Positions 7,594 through 15,859 of a stretch of DNA of 38,021 bases are shown here, in pieces. The position numbers were made by a program, and so were the translations under genes. Each line of letters starts with the position of its first letter. Positions within the stretch are counted from its first letter, which is position 1. The notes under the pieces are model-generated. The model did not search any database and was not told where the DNA came from. It saw only the letters and a list, made by a program, of their open reading frames with translations. The DNA is from JBEKDJ01 sp050014415 (GTDB taxonomy: Bacteria > Desulfobacterota > BSN033 > UBA1163): positions 1 through 38,021 of the forward strand of contig JBEKDJ010000004.1 in the NCBI GenBank assembly GCA_050014415.1. The letters are read 5' to 3'.

Positions 7594-7752
7594 CTATTCC
7601 TCGAAATCCTCCGAAAGAATCCACCCCTCTTTCGTCCTCAGCAGCTTGAAGGTACTCTTGCAGTAAGAACACATGATAAGATCACTCGCCTTCTCATCAC
7701 CCTCCAAAGGGACAGAGGCTTCGCAGATAGGACATTCCAGTTCGTTTGCCAT
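7594..7752 (-). CDS. LysW-like small zinc-ribbon protein (52 aa)
   Basis: The start is taken at ATG 7752, where AAGGAGACC gives a good ribosome site; a longer frame to 7863 lacks one. The product has two Cys pairs, CPIC (about residues 8-11) and CSYC (about 29-32), with 17 residues between, and ends in the acidic tail SEDFEE. Size, zinc ribbon and terminal Glu resemble LysW/ArgW amino-group carrier proteins, which carry biosynthetic intermediates on a C-terminal Glu. No LysX/ArgX ligase is nearby, so a carrier role is speculation; a simple zinc-ribbon protein is the conservative call. It is the first gene of an operon with the metallophosphoesterase. Confidence 0.6.
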   Translation of the reverse strand: MANELECPICEASVPLEGDEKASDLIMCSYCKSTFKLLRTKEGWILSEDFEE

Positions 7753-7884
7753 CGATGGTCTCCTTTTCTTCCGGTCAAGACTTGAATAGTTGAAATCTCC
7801 AAGAAAATCAAGAGGTATTTCTTTTCTTCTCAGGACACTCTTCTTATAATAGAATAAGTTCATGCTTGAAAGGAGGATTGTCTG

Positions 7885-8193
7885 ATGAAGCGAATTGCGG
7901 CTATTATTGGTTTGTTGATTGTCATCGGAGGAATCGCTGTCCTCTTATCGGGATGTCCACCTCCACTGGTTAGGGTAAGACCACCGGAGCCAAGGGTGGA
8001 GATATATGGGCCGTCACCTTACCCGAATGCTGTTTGGAGACCTGGCTATTGGGCATATCGAGGGGGAGGCTGGGTTTGGATACCAGGCCACTGGGCGAGA
8101 CCTCCAAGGCCTAAAACAGCTTGGGTTCCCGGACACTGGGAGGAAAGACGAGGGGGCTGGGTCTGGATTCCTGGACATTGGGATTACCGCTGA
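7885..8193 (+). CDS. YXWGXW-repeat lipoprotein
   Basis: This 102-residue protein has a charged start MKRIAA, a hydrophobic stretch and a lipobox LLSGC (Cys about residue 24), so it is an exported lipoprotein. The mature part is rich in Pro, Trp and Gly and repeats the motif WVWIPGHW twice, with the related WRPGYW and WVPGHW, matching the YXWGXW repeat family (PF12779). Function is unknown; members are usually small outer-membrane or periplasmic lipoproteins. GAAAGGAGG precedes the ATG and a TATAAT lies at 7845-7850. It is divergent from the zinc-ribbon gene. Confidence 0.85.
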   Translation: MKRIAAIIGLLIVIGGIAVLLSGCPPPLVRVRPPEPRVEIYGPSPYPNAVWRPGYWAYRGGGWVWIPGHWARPPRPKTAWVPGHWEERRGGWVWIPGHWDYR

Positions 8194-8604
8194 GACTTGC
8201 AGTCTTGTGACTATTCAGCTGTTTGAAAAATCGTCATGCAATCCTTCCTAACCTCCCTTTTTCAAAAGGAGGAGAAGTCTTTCCCCCTTTGAAAAAGGAC
8301 GGAATCGACTCGTGCCGAGGGAATGTAGGTGGATTCAGGCGGCGTCTTTCAAAGAGGTAAACCATTATAGAGTTTTGAGTTTGGAGCTTAGATGGGGACT
8401 TTCTTTGATGAGTTCAGGAACGAGGTGCCGGGAGAAATGGGTTGTTTGCTACACCTACTGATGCTTATGCCAAGTTGGCTCTGGGTGTCGAAAATCTCCG
8501 GCAAGAGGACGTATCAAGAGACACAGCCGTACAATTGTTCTTTCGCTCTCTGATAGGTTATGTTTTTTCTTGAGACTTCTCCCTGTGACCCAGCATTGAG
8601 TGCC
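8194..8604. other. Intergenic with a CCTCCCTTTTTCAAAAGGAGG-type repeat, no gene
   Basis: No convincing coding region. Around 8250-8300 there is a self-complementary segment (CCTCCCTTTTTCAAAAGGAGG is split as CCTCCCTTTTT and CAAAAGGAGG) followed by CCCCCTTTGAAAAAGG. This is the look of a common dispersed hairpin repeat in related genomes. The rest shows no recognisable signal. Confidence 0.4.
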
Positions 8605-8985
8605 TCAGGGTGCCCTTCTATTGCAGGTTTTAAGAAATGAATCCAATTGTGCTAATTGATCATCTGAGAGTGCGTCAAATTGTATTCCACATCGTCTGGT
8701 GGTAAAACCAATGAAAAGTGATTGGTATTCTGTCGGCTTTGGTACTGGGATGTCGTATACCACTCTGCAGGGTACCCTCGAGATGCAGAATTCATTCGTC
8801 AACAGAACGATATCTCTTCTGAAAGGTCCCCGGCTCAAGTTTTCGTCATAGATATGATCGAAAGACAATCCTCCTATGCTGATATCCCTGACTTGGCCAA
8901 CTTTGGTAGATCCATTCTGGAGTACCGCAATTACGTCATCCTGTACCAAGAACCGAGTATTCTTTCTCCGCTCAGTTTCCGCCAT
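8605..8985 (-). CDS. PilZ-domain protein
   Basis: This 126-residue single-domain protein has the PilZ signature: an N-terminal ERRKNTRF (RxxxR) and, about 25 residues later, RDISIGGLSF (D/NxSxxG). Together these form the cyclic-di-GMP binding site. It therefore probably changes conformation on binding c-di-GMP and relays this to an unknown partner, as stand-alone PilZ proteins do for motility, pili or exopolysaccharide. No such target is next to it. The ribosome site is weak (GGATGAAAT). Nothing suggests truncation. Confidence 0.8.
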   Translation of the reverse strand: MAETERRKNTRFLVQDDVIAVLQNGSTKVGQVRDISIGGLSFDHIYDENLSRGPFRRDIVLLTNEFCISRVPCRVVYDIPVPKPTEYQSLFIGFTTRRCGIQFDALSDDQLAQLDSFLKTCNRRAP

Positions 8986-9660
8986 ATTTCATCCACGAAC
9001 TATTCTGTCCCGAACCAAGAGAACCCCGCTTGCCCCCGGTGTGCTTCAGCGAGCAAACACGGATTCTACCCACGGATGAATTGGTTCTTTGGTACCGGGA
9101 TGTTCGCCCATTACGGGGGCGTTCTTGGGGAATCGCCGCCGAAGGCGGGGCTTTGCCAGTAAGGTTCCATGGGTAAAACTATCCGGCTTGGAACATCGTC
9201 CAACCGCTTCCCGTTTTGACTGTCTTAATCCTTCCGAAGCAGATATGTTTCGGGCAAAGTGGTTCTTGAGATTCTCCGACATTGGATGGTCACTTGGGTT
9301 GTTAAGACCACATTTTTATCGGTCTTACTGCACAATAAATGCCGAATGCTGGTTTTTCAGATTTCAATTCACTAAATAATGAATTCTTAATGTTAATTCA
9401 CATCTTGACAAAGGTCGGAGATCTAGAGATTTCTGTCGCAACGAGTGCAATTTTGTCAAAAACTGGTAAAACTTTTCATAGGGATCTGGGCTTATGAGCA
9501 GGCTAGTTGTATCAATTCATGATTGCTGTGCGAGTGTTATCGGGAGTATGAACTCAAGAGATGGACGGAAGGCTCACAACCTTTTTCGATTTCCACTTGA
9601 TTGGTCAGGCGATCCAGAAAATTGTGCCGATCGAGATTCTCTTGGAAGATTCCTTTTCGC
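8986..9660. other. Decayed intergenic region, no supported gene
   Basis: Several short frames exist but none has a recognisable family or a convincing ribosome site. Visible elements are a CCCCGCC/GGCGG hairpin near 9130-9150 and a TAAGACC/GGTCTTA inverted repeat (9303-9309 with 9321-9327). The stretch leads into a uroporphyrinogen-decarboxylase remnant, so it is probably decayed sequence. Confidence 0.35.
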
Positions 9661-9843
9661 TCCTTACTGCTTGTTACCGGTACACCCCGGGATGTCAAAG
9701 AGTACCCCCGTAAGTTCATCGAGGACTGCGGCAAAGGAGGCGGCTATATATTGGCCTCGGGGTCATTCGATATTGATGAAGCAAAACTGAATAACCTGCG
9801 GGCCATGATGGAAGCCGCAAGAGAATACGGTGTGTATAAATAG
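9661..9843 (+). pseudogene. C-terminal remnant of a uroporphyrinogen-decarboxylase/MtaA-like protein
   Basis: In the frame ending at 9843 the translation reads LLLVTGTPRDVKEY, then CGKGGGYILASG, then a typical end AMMEAAREYGVYK. This corresponds to the last 55-60 residues of the UroD-like corrinoid methyltransferase family (MtaA/CmuA/HemE fold). The preceding 280 or so residues expected for the family are missing. The residues before GTP do not match in this frame, and frameshifted pieces may persist upstream. It is called a dead fragment, though its closeness to cobO is suggestive of a former corrinoid-linked locus. Confidence 0.6.
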
Positions 9844-10101
9844 AAAGGGTTGTCACGCCCGATGGCTTGAAAAATGTATATCTGTCCAGGGGGCTCATAT
9901 GCAGTGCAATCGATGGTGTCGCCAGTTGGAAAAATGCGAATGTTGAAATCCCTGCCTTCGCCGGAGCGGTTTTACGCAGGCAGGCGAGATAAATCCAGAA
10001 TTCAAGCAGTGAAATGTTCAGAAAACAATGGTTTCGAACTTAGGATTGAGGATAGCTGAATTTGTTTCGAATTTTGGATTTCAGGCTTTACCCTCCCCGC
10101 A
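9844..10101. repeat. Intergenic with degenerate TTCGAATTTNGGATT repeats
   Basis: No gene is seen. TTTCGAACTTAGGATT (10032-10047) and TTTCGAATTTTGGATTT (10065-10081) are two degenerate units of the same repeat type found after ruvC and near 13732. A GCAGGCAGGCG segment lies near 9975. Confidence 0.4.
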
Positions 10102-10662
10102 TTAATAATCGATTCCGGGCTGTGGCTCGATTCCCTTCCGATAGGCATGCTTGATTTCCTTGACTTCACTCACCGTATCTTCGAATTCAATCACCTCGGG
10201 ATGGACATCCCGTCCCATCAGAACGAGATGCATTAGAGGAGGTCTGTGCCGAATGATCTCTAAGACCTCATCCAAGTCCACCAGCCGCAAGTGGAGAGCG
10301 TTGTTGATCGTGTCTAGGATGAGAATATCATACTGTCCCGATTCCATTTTCTCAAAGGTTAACCGAATCGCGTCTTGAGCATTCTGCCTGTGCTCTTTGA
10401 AAGGATAGGGATTGCCCTGAATCCCGCAGAACCCTTTCCCGGTGGGAATGATCTCCGCCTGGCAACCCATCTTCTTGACACCATCCCACTCACCTGCATA
10501 AAGATCGCCTTTCATGAATTGAATCATGCAGACCCTCATGTTGTGGCCACAGGCCCGGAGAACAATTCCTAAGGCGCTTGTGGTCTTCCCTTTGCCATTG
10601 CCAGTAATGACAACGATAAGCCCTCTTTCCTCCTTTGGAGTCAGGTGTGTTATTTCAACCAT
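10102..10662 (-). CDS. cobO: Cob(I)yrinic acid a,c-diamide adenosyltransferase
   Basis: This 186-residue protein matches the CobA/CobO/BtuR family. It has a P-loop GNGKGKTTSALG (about residues 21-32), QFMKGD, a Walker B-like DILILDTINNAL, and the diagnostic C-terminus RKGIEPQPGIDY. The enzyme transfers the adenosyl group of ATP to cob(I)alamin or its precursors, giving coenzyme B12. It sits 95 bases after the ntrY gene on the same strand and may share its transcript. No cobalamin riboswitch was recognised upstream. Function is well supported; the exact corrinoid substrate is not. Confidence 0.92.
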   Translation of the reverse strand: MVEITHLTPKEERGLIVVITGNGKGKTTSALGIVLRACGHNMRVCMIQFMKGDLYAGEWDGVKKMGCQAEIIPTGKGFCGIQGNPYPFKEHRQNAQDAIRLTFEKMESGQYDILILDTINNALHLRLVDLDEVLEIIRHRPPLMHLVLMGRDVHPEVIEFEDTVSEVKEIKHAYRKGIEPQPGIDY

Positions 10663-10757
10663 CCCATGTCTCCATGATGAATCCCATTAAAACCTGCGGC
10701 TACCCATATTCAATTTCATAGAATGGCACATTCGGTACTCCCTATTCTGCAATGTCA

Positions 10758-12932
10758 TTAGACACGGACAGGGAGTTCGATGAGAAAAGTTGTCCCCTGC
10801 GGATCATTGTCTCGCACCCGAATGTATCCATAATGGTCAGCAACGATGGCGTTGACGATGGTGAGACCTAACCCTGTCCCGCTTTTCTTGGTGGAATAGT
10901 AAGGTTCGAAAAGCCTGCGTTTGTCTTCGTCGGGGATACCACAGCCATTGTCACTCACCTCCAAGCGAACCATCTGCAATTTCGAATCGTAACTCGTCTG
11001 AACCTTGATCTCTCCTTCTCTTCCGACAGCGGCGAGGCTATTCTTGATCAGGTTGATCATCACCCGTTTCATCTGATCCCGGTCGAGGTTGAAGACGGGA
11101 AGATCCTGGGGAATAAATTCGAAATGGATCTGCTTATGCGCCTCCTGAAAGAGGACCAGAGTTTCTTGAACGATCTCATTCAGATGATTGGGGGTAGGTT
11201 GGGAGGCTGGCATTCGAGCAAAATTAGAAAATTCATTGACCATTCCTTTCAGTTCCTCAACCTGTCTTACAATCGTCCGGGTGCATTCATCGAAGACGGT
11301 TCTATCCTCTTGAAGCTTTTCCAAGTACCGTTTCCTCAGCCGTTGCGCGGAGAGCTGGATCGGAGTCAAAGGATTCTTGATCTCATGGGCGATTCTGCGA
11401 GCTACTTCTCTCCATGCCGCCATCCTCTGGGCCTTGATCAGTTCGGTGAGGTCATCGAAGACGGCCACAATCCCCAGGGGGCCCCCCTCCTCATCTCTGA
11501 GGGCCGTCAGGTTGACCAAAAGGGAGAGGGACTTCCCCTTTAGATTGACGGTGAGTTGTTTTTCGATGGCTTCCTTCCGGGAGGACCTCAGTTCAGTTAG
11601 CAATTTCTCAATTTGCTCTACATATTCCTTTGCTAATACCTGAGAAAACCTCTTCCCCAAGGCTTCCTCTCCTCTGATCTCTAGCATCTGCTCCGCAGAG
11701 GTGTTGATCGTGGTTACCATCCCTTTCTCATCGATGGAGATTACCCCGGCCGCAACATTCTTCAAGACGATCTCCATATATTTCTTCCGCTGTTCCAACT
11801 CGGATCGGCTCACTTGGAGATCCCCTGTCATCTGATTAAAGGATTGGACAAGCATTCCGATTTCGTCCGAAGCTTTCAACGGAATCCGGAAGTTCAGATC
11901 GCCTTCCGCAATCCGATGGGTGGCCTCTGCCAACTCCTTGATGGGGATGGTGATATCCTTGGATAACCGCATACCAAACCAGGTGGCGGAGAAGAGGATG
12001 AGAAGGGTCACCATTAAAAGAGCCATCATATAGCTGAATTTGATGGGCCTTTTCAAGATCTTCAATTGTTTGTATTCCACGTAGGCCTGTGAGATCTTAC
12101 GCATCTTGACCGTGAGGCTCTTTGGAATGAAATGCGAGGCTGCTACCACTCCAACCACCTCCCCCCCTTCTGAAGGATTGAAAATGGGGGCGATACCCGT
12201 GATCATCTCTCCTTCTCCTACCGGTAAGATCTTGGAAACCTCCTTTCCGGAAAACCCTGCCTCCAACAGGTCTTCCGGAAGAGGAAATGAAATGGCTTTG
12301 AGCATGGGGTCCGCTACACTCATCGTATCCCTTTCTCTTTGCAGAAATATCCCCAAGGTGCTGAGGTGGTATTCCTGTCGTTTCGCCTCAAGGCCCTCTC
12401 TCAAGGATCCCCTTCCCTTCTCTCCCTTGACCATTCCCTGCTCCCAGAGATGTTTACCGATTTGTTGAGCGGTCGAAACCATGTTGTTTGCAAAATCTCG
12501 GTAATAGGTCTGGGCAACCTCCAAGGATCCCTGAAGGGATTGCTCTACTTCGGCGCTGAACCAATGTTCAACGCTGCTCGTGATAAACCCTACGGCCACA
12601 AAGAAAAGGAGGATGGTCGGGGCGAGGGAAAGGCTGATGAAGGCCACCACAACTTTGGTCCTCAGTTTCGCCCCCAGGACCTTTCGCTTCCGCTCGAAGA
12701 TCAGCTTCACCACATTTCGGATAACCAAGAAGATCAAAAGGAGGATTAGGATGATGTTGATATTGATCAAGCTGAAGATAATGATATTGTTGGCAATGGG
12801 GATCTTCCCTCCGACCTGAGGGAATTTCATCTCGATGGTGGTGAAGGTGACGATCAGGATGGAGATGATCCCGATGATGATCAACTCATTGCGGCGCCTT
12901 CTTTGGTCTGGGGAGAGTTCCTTCTTCATCAT
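10758..12932 (-). CDS. NtrY-type membrane sensor histidine kinase
   Basis: This 724-residue protein has about three N-terminal membrane segments (roughly residues 13-33, 46-68, 90-112), a periplasmic sensor region to about 300, and a further membrane segment (about 300-322). A HAMP linker, a PAS domain (about 388-490), a phosphoacceptor motif RRIAHEIKNPLTP (His about 515) and a HATPase domain with NGCGIPDEDKRRLFEPYYST and SGTGLGLTIV follow. The architecture is that of NtrY, which senses nitrogen or redox state and phosphorylates NtrX. No NtrX-like regulator is adjacent. Upstream is a DUF4390 gene, downstream cobO. GAGAAG precedes the tandem ATG start. Confidence 0.88.
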   Translation of the reverse strand: MMKKELSPDQRRRRNELIIIGIISILIVTFTTIEMKFPQVGGKIPIANNIIIFSLININIILILLLIFLVIRNVVKLIFERKRKVLGAKLRTKVVVAFISLSLAPTILLFFVAVGFITSSVEHWFSAEVEQSLQGSLEVAQTYYRDFANNMVSTAQQIGKHLWEQGMVKGEKGRGSLREGLEAKRQEYHLSTLGIFLQRERDTMSVADPMLKAISFPLPEDLLEAGFSGKEVSKILPVGEGEMITGIAPIFNPSEGGEVVGVVAASHFIPKSLTVKMRKISQAYVEYKQLKILKRPIKFSYMMALLMVTLLILFSATWFGMRLSKDITIPIKELAEATHRIAEGDLNFRIPLKASDEIGMLVQSFNQMTGDLQVSRSELEQRKKYMEIVLKNVAAGVISIDEKGMVTTINTSAEQMLEIRGEEALGKRFSQVLAKEYVEQIEKLLTELRSSRKEAIEKQLTVNLKGKSLSLLVNLTALRDEEGGPLGIVAVFDDLTELIKAQRMAAWREVARRIAHEIKNPLTPIQLSAQRLRKRYLEKLQEDRTVFDECTRTIVRQVEELKGMVNEFSNFARMPASQPTPNHLNEIVQETLVLFQEAHKQIHFEFIPQDLPVFNLDRDQMKRVMINLIKNSLAAVGREGEIKVQTSYDSKLQMVRLEVSDNGCGIPDEDKRRLFEPYYSTKKSGTGLGLTIVNAIVADHYGYIRVRDNDPQGTTFLIELPVRV

Positions 12933-13004
12933 TGTCTAACTTCTCGGAATAGCCTGCTCATTCTCCCGATGCCTCTCTGGCAAAAGAGGGCGAGGGGGGC
13001 AATG

Positions 13005-13577
13005 CTAAGGTGGAAGGGGTTCGATATGCCAATCGGTTTCGAAATCCCACAGAGAGACAAAGAAGAGAAGATATTCTAGATGCAAGGGGAGCTTCACAGC
13101 ATCCAGCTCCGCCTTGATGCGAAGTTGAGTGGAAGCCCCGGGTTTGAGGGGTGAAACGGGCAGAATCTCCGCGTCTTCGACTCTTGCCATCAGTTCTTTA
13201 GCCTTTTCAAAATCAGATGTCACCAGGGCGGCATCATTTTCTTCCGATGTCACGCGATACTCCAACCGAACGGGATCGTACTGAATACTGTGACGAAAAT
13301 GGACCGAAGCCACCTTTCGATCCTTCCACCAACTTCTCTTCTGGTAGAGCCGGAGATTGAAGGTGAAAGCCGTCCCGATCCCATTCTGGATAGCCTCCTC
13401 CATCTTCGCCGTGAAGCAATTCTCCACAGAGAAACTAACTTTCCAGCCCCCGTTCGTCCCCATCACCCCGACGTCCTTGATGGATGCTTTTTGGGAAAAA
13501 GCTGGAAGGGGAAGGGCGTAGATCAGAAGGAAAATGAACCCTACGATCACCCATCCATTTTTGATACAAGCTCTCAT
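13005..13577 (-). CDS. DUF4390 exported protein
   Basis: This 190-residue protein has an N-terminal hydrophobic segment (GWVIVGFIFLLIYALPLPAF) with a likely signal cleavage near AFSQ, so it is probably periplasmic. The rest fits the DUF4390 family: beta-rich, with RLYQKRSWWKDRKV and a Trp-rich C-terminus (SLWDFETDWHIEPL). The function is unknown. In related genomes this family tends to precede an NtrY-like kinase, as here with a 72-base gap, which suggests a role linked to the kinase sensor domain. That link is inference from neighbourhood only. Confidence 0.75.
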   Translation of the reverse strand: MRACIKNGWVIVGFIFLLIYALPLPAFSQKASIKDVGVMGTNGGWKVSFSVENCFTAKMEEAIQNGIGTAFTFNLRLYQKRSWWKDRKVASVHFRHSIQYDPVRLEYRVTSEENDAALVTSDFEKAKELMARVEDAEILPVSPLKPGASTQLRIKAELDAVKLPLHLEYLLFFVSLWDFETDWHIEPLPP

Positions 13578-13807
13578 AAAGGCTATTCAAAAACCATGAA
13601 TCCTCAGTCTCAGCCGAAGAAATTTGAAATCTCCGGTTTCAAATTTGAAATCCTCACTGACAAAGGGTAAGGCGTTAGGGATTAGAGATAAAAACACTTA
13701 CGACTTACACCTCACGCTCTCGCGGGTTTTCAAATTCGTGCTTCGAATTTAGGATCCGTAGCAAAAATGTAATCTCCCCGATCTCAAGATATTGTGAGGG
13801 AAAAGGA
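13578..13807. repeat. Intergenic with AAATTCGAAGCAC-family repeat
   Basis: Between the DUF4390 gene and rnpB lies a palindromic AAATTTGAAA-type segment (13622-13655) and the reverse copy of AAATTCGAAGCAC in 13732-13755. No gene is seen. Confidence 0.4.
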
Positions 13808-14290
13808 GGGGAGCCTCCGAAGGCGACCATAAGCCGAGTTCTGTATCCCTCTCCTCCCGTCCAGTGGACAGGTCCGTGAGGATGATGGTCATTTATCTAG
13901 GATCCTGATTGCTCAGCACCTCGAGCGACCTCACCCGTCCCGCCTTCGTCCCGCCTAATAGCAGGACAAATTCGAATGGGCTTTTCTCATCCCCTGTCCT
14001 AGACGGGGGAAGCGGGACCTATTTGGTCTTGCTCCGGGTGGGGTTTACCTAGCTACCCCGATCGCTCAGGGTACTGGTGAGCTCTTACCTCACCTTTTCA
14101 CCCTTATCCCACTTTAGCGGGACGGTATCTTTTCTGTGGCACTTTCCTTATCCCCGAATCTTGCAGAATTCGAGGACAGTCCGAATTACGGACCACCCTG
14201 CCCTGCGGAGCTCGGACTTTCCTCCCCTCTCTCATCCCGCAAAGCGGGATATCATGAGGAGCGACCATCGGTTCGCCTTCGGCTCTCCCC
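13808..14290 (-). ncRNA. rnpB: RNase P RNA, bacterial type A
   Basis: On the minus strand the diagnostic conserved regions occur in order. GAGGAAAGTCCGAGCTCC and GCAGGGCAGGGTGG lie near 14226-14190. The AGGTAAACCCCACCCGGAGC-AAGACCAAATAGG block lies near 14050-14018. ACAGAACTCGGCTTAT lies at 13844-13829. The outer ends pair to form helix P1 (GGGGAGAGCC.GAAGGCGA at 14290 against TCGCCTTCGGAGGCTCCCC at 13808). The RNA is the catalytic subunit that matures tRNA 5' ends. At about 483 nt it is longer than the E. coli RNA. The exact ends are inferred from P1 pairing. Its 5' end overlaps the end of the RNase HI-like gene. Confidence 0.93.
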
Positions 14291-14746
14291 TCCTCCTTTT
14301 TCCTTTTCGATTCTCCTGCGGATTGCTTGATTGGCCAATCGGTCTGCTTCATCATTTTGTTCCCTTGGGATACCTTGGATCTCAAAGAAGGAAAACTCAT
14401 TCAGATTCTGCATCACAGCTCTGTGAAGGGGCTTCAACTTCAGATCTTTCACCCGATAGACCCCTTTCACCTGCCTTTCGATCAATTCCGAATCAGTGAA
14501 GATATGGACGGACGCTCCTTTCAGTCTCTTTGCTTCCCTCAACCCTAAAAGAAGAGCCCAATATTCTGCCTCGTTGTTCGTCTTTTGGCCGAGATATCGG
14601 CTCGTCTTCAAAAGCGTCCTTCCCACGCCGTTCCTAATCCAAATCCCGGCCCCTGCCCTTCCCGGATTTCCCTTAGAAGCTCCATCAATATGGATGAACA
14701 GCTGCAGATCCTCCTGGACTGGAAACCCTATTCCGAGGCCCTTCAT
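14252..14746 (-). CDS. RNase HI family protein
   Basis: From ATG 14746 this encodes 164 residues. It shows the RNase H fold motifs with their acidic residues: FIHIDGASKGNPGRAGAG (first Asp), TNNEAEYWALLLGL (Glu), IFTDSELIERQVKG (Asp) and EQNDEADRLANQA (Asp). It should cleave RNA in RNA-DNA hybrids. The ATG overlaps the TGA stop of the upstream zinc-ribbon gene (ATGA), indicating coupling. An upstream ATG at 14770 is less likely. Its last 13 codons lie within the 5' strand of rnpB helix P1. The similar RnhA of E. coli is comparable in size; whether this is the main RNase HI is not determined. Confidence 0.85.
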   Translation of the reverse strand: MKGLGIGFPVQEDLQLFIHIDGASKGNPGRAGAGIWIRNGVGRTLLKTSRYLGQKTNNEAEYWALLLGLREAKRLKGASVHIFTDSELIERQVKGVYRVKDLKLKPLHRAVMQNLNEFSFFEIQGIPREQNDEADRLANQAIRRRIEKEKGGGESRRRTDGRSS

Positions 14747-15462
14747 TTCGTGTTTCCGCCTCCCTCCCAATAAAGAATTCGGTTACAGTTGGGACACCGA
14801 ATGAGGGCATTATTCTTTTGAACCTCGATAAACATCTGAGGTGGAACGTTTACAAAACAGCCTTGGCAGGTTTCGTTTCTTACGGTGACTACCCCCAAAC
14901 CCTCTCTCTTCGCCTTCAAAGCGCTGTAGAGTCTGGAGAGCTGGGATTCGAGCTGTTTAGAAACGACCTCCCTGCGCTCCATCTCTCTTTTCCAGATCGC
15001 ATCGTCCTCGGCCATCCTTTCCTGAAGCCCTTTTCTCTCCACTTCAATCTTCCCGAGGGTGATGCCCATTTCCTTTTCCCGCTTCGAAAGATCTTTCTTG
15101 AGTTCGTCGATTTCATCCAAGACCTGGAGAATTTCCTCTTCTTCTCTGCTACATGCCCTCTTGAGTGTATCAATCTCGTTCAAGAGCGCCTGATACTCTT
15201 TGTTCGTCTTCACTTCGAACATCTTCCCTTCGACTCGCTTGATCTTGTCCTGCTCCAAATTAAGACGGCCCTCTCTCTGCTTCCGTTCCTTTTCTAACAG
15301 CTCGATCTTCTCTTTCTCCTTCTGAATTCGTTCCTTCTCGGTATTCTGTTTCTCCTCCAGCTTCTTGATCTCTTTGGGATACCGTTCCCGTGCTTCCTTG
15401 ATATTCTTAAGGGAGAGATCGATTCTTTGAAGTTCCCAAAGTAGTTCCAGTTGTTCCTTCAA
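14743..15462 (-). CDS. Coiled-coil protein with C4 zinc ribbon (DUF164/zf-RING_7)
   Basis: This 239-residue protein has a long charged helical hairpin (about residues 1-190) and a C-terminal zinc ribbon with CQGC and CPNC pairs (about 200-230), the layout of the DUF164 / zf-RING_7 family. Members are thought to bind nucleic acid, but no precise role is established. It heads the gene set zinc ribbon-RNase HI-rnpB, all leftward, with a stop/start overlap to the RNase HI gene. An AGGAGGC-type ribosome site precedes the ATG. It is separated from the upstream tRNA and rpoD operon by a strong hairpin terminator. Confidence 0.85.
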   Translation of the reverse strand: MKEQLELLWELQRIDLSLKNIKEARERYPKEIKKLEEKQNTEKERIQKEKEKIELLEKERKQREGRLNLEQDKIKRVEGKMFEVKTNKEYQALLNEIDTLKRACSREEEEILQVLDEIDELKKDLSKREKEMGITLGKIEVERKGLQERMAEDDAIWKREMERREVVSKQLESQLSRLYSALKAKREGLGVVTVRNETCQGCFVNVPPQMFIEVQKNNALIRCPNCNRILYWEGGGNTK

Positions 15463-15612
15463 CGTTTGCCTCCTATTTGATAACAGAGCTCCAAAAAACG
15501 GCTACGCGCCCTCTTGATGACAGAGATTTTTGGACTTCTTCAGAGATCTCGATAACGATCTCTTCCTGTCGCTTGGGCGCAACGGTTTTTCCATTGCCAA
15601 TGAGGTCCAAAC

Positions 15613-15648
15613 AAAAAAGAGTGCACCGAACGGGGCGCACTCTTTTTT
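15613..15648 (-). terminator. Strong hairpin terminator after the rpsU-rpoD-tRNA operon
   Basis: AAAAAAGAGTGC (15613-15624) and GCACTCTTTTTT (15637-15648) form a perfect 12-bp stem around a 12-base loop. It can terminate in both directions; on the minus strand it follows the tRNA(CAT) gene. Confidence 0.85.
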
Positions 15649-15714
15649 GCATCCAACCTCCGTGAGCGCTTACTTTTTTCTTCGGCCTCCATCGGATCGT
15701 CCCCCTGTTTCAAA

Positions 15715-15787
15715 TGGGCCCACCTGGGTTCGAACCAGGGACCTACCGGTTATGAGCCGGTAGCTCTTCCAGCTGAGCTATGGGCCC
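15715..15787 (-). tRNA. tRNA with CAT anticodon (Met or lysidine-modified Ile2)
   Basis: The minus strand folds as a 73-nt tRNA. It has acceptor GGGCCCA/TGGGCCC with discriminator A, D arm AGCTC...GAGCT, anticodon stem ACCGG/CCGGT with loop CTCATAA (CAT), and T arm CCTGG/CCAGG with TTCGAAC... The CCA end is not encoded. CAT fits elongator Met or Ile(CAU), which needs lysidine; the sequence alone does not decide. It is not the initiator type, since the first acceptor pair is complementary. It follows rpoD by 72 bases and precedes a terminator. Confidence 0.93.
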
Positions 15788-15859
15788 GCCCTCTTCATTC
15801 ACATTATAGTCTTTCGTACGGGGCTGTCAACCCTCATCCGATTTTCTGTAATGAGAAGA

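Noticed and set aside
9089..9379. 96-codon plus-strand frame in the gap after the PilZ gene
   Set aside because: No homology recognised, no ribosome site, and it crosses hairpins; treated as non-coding.
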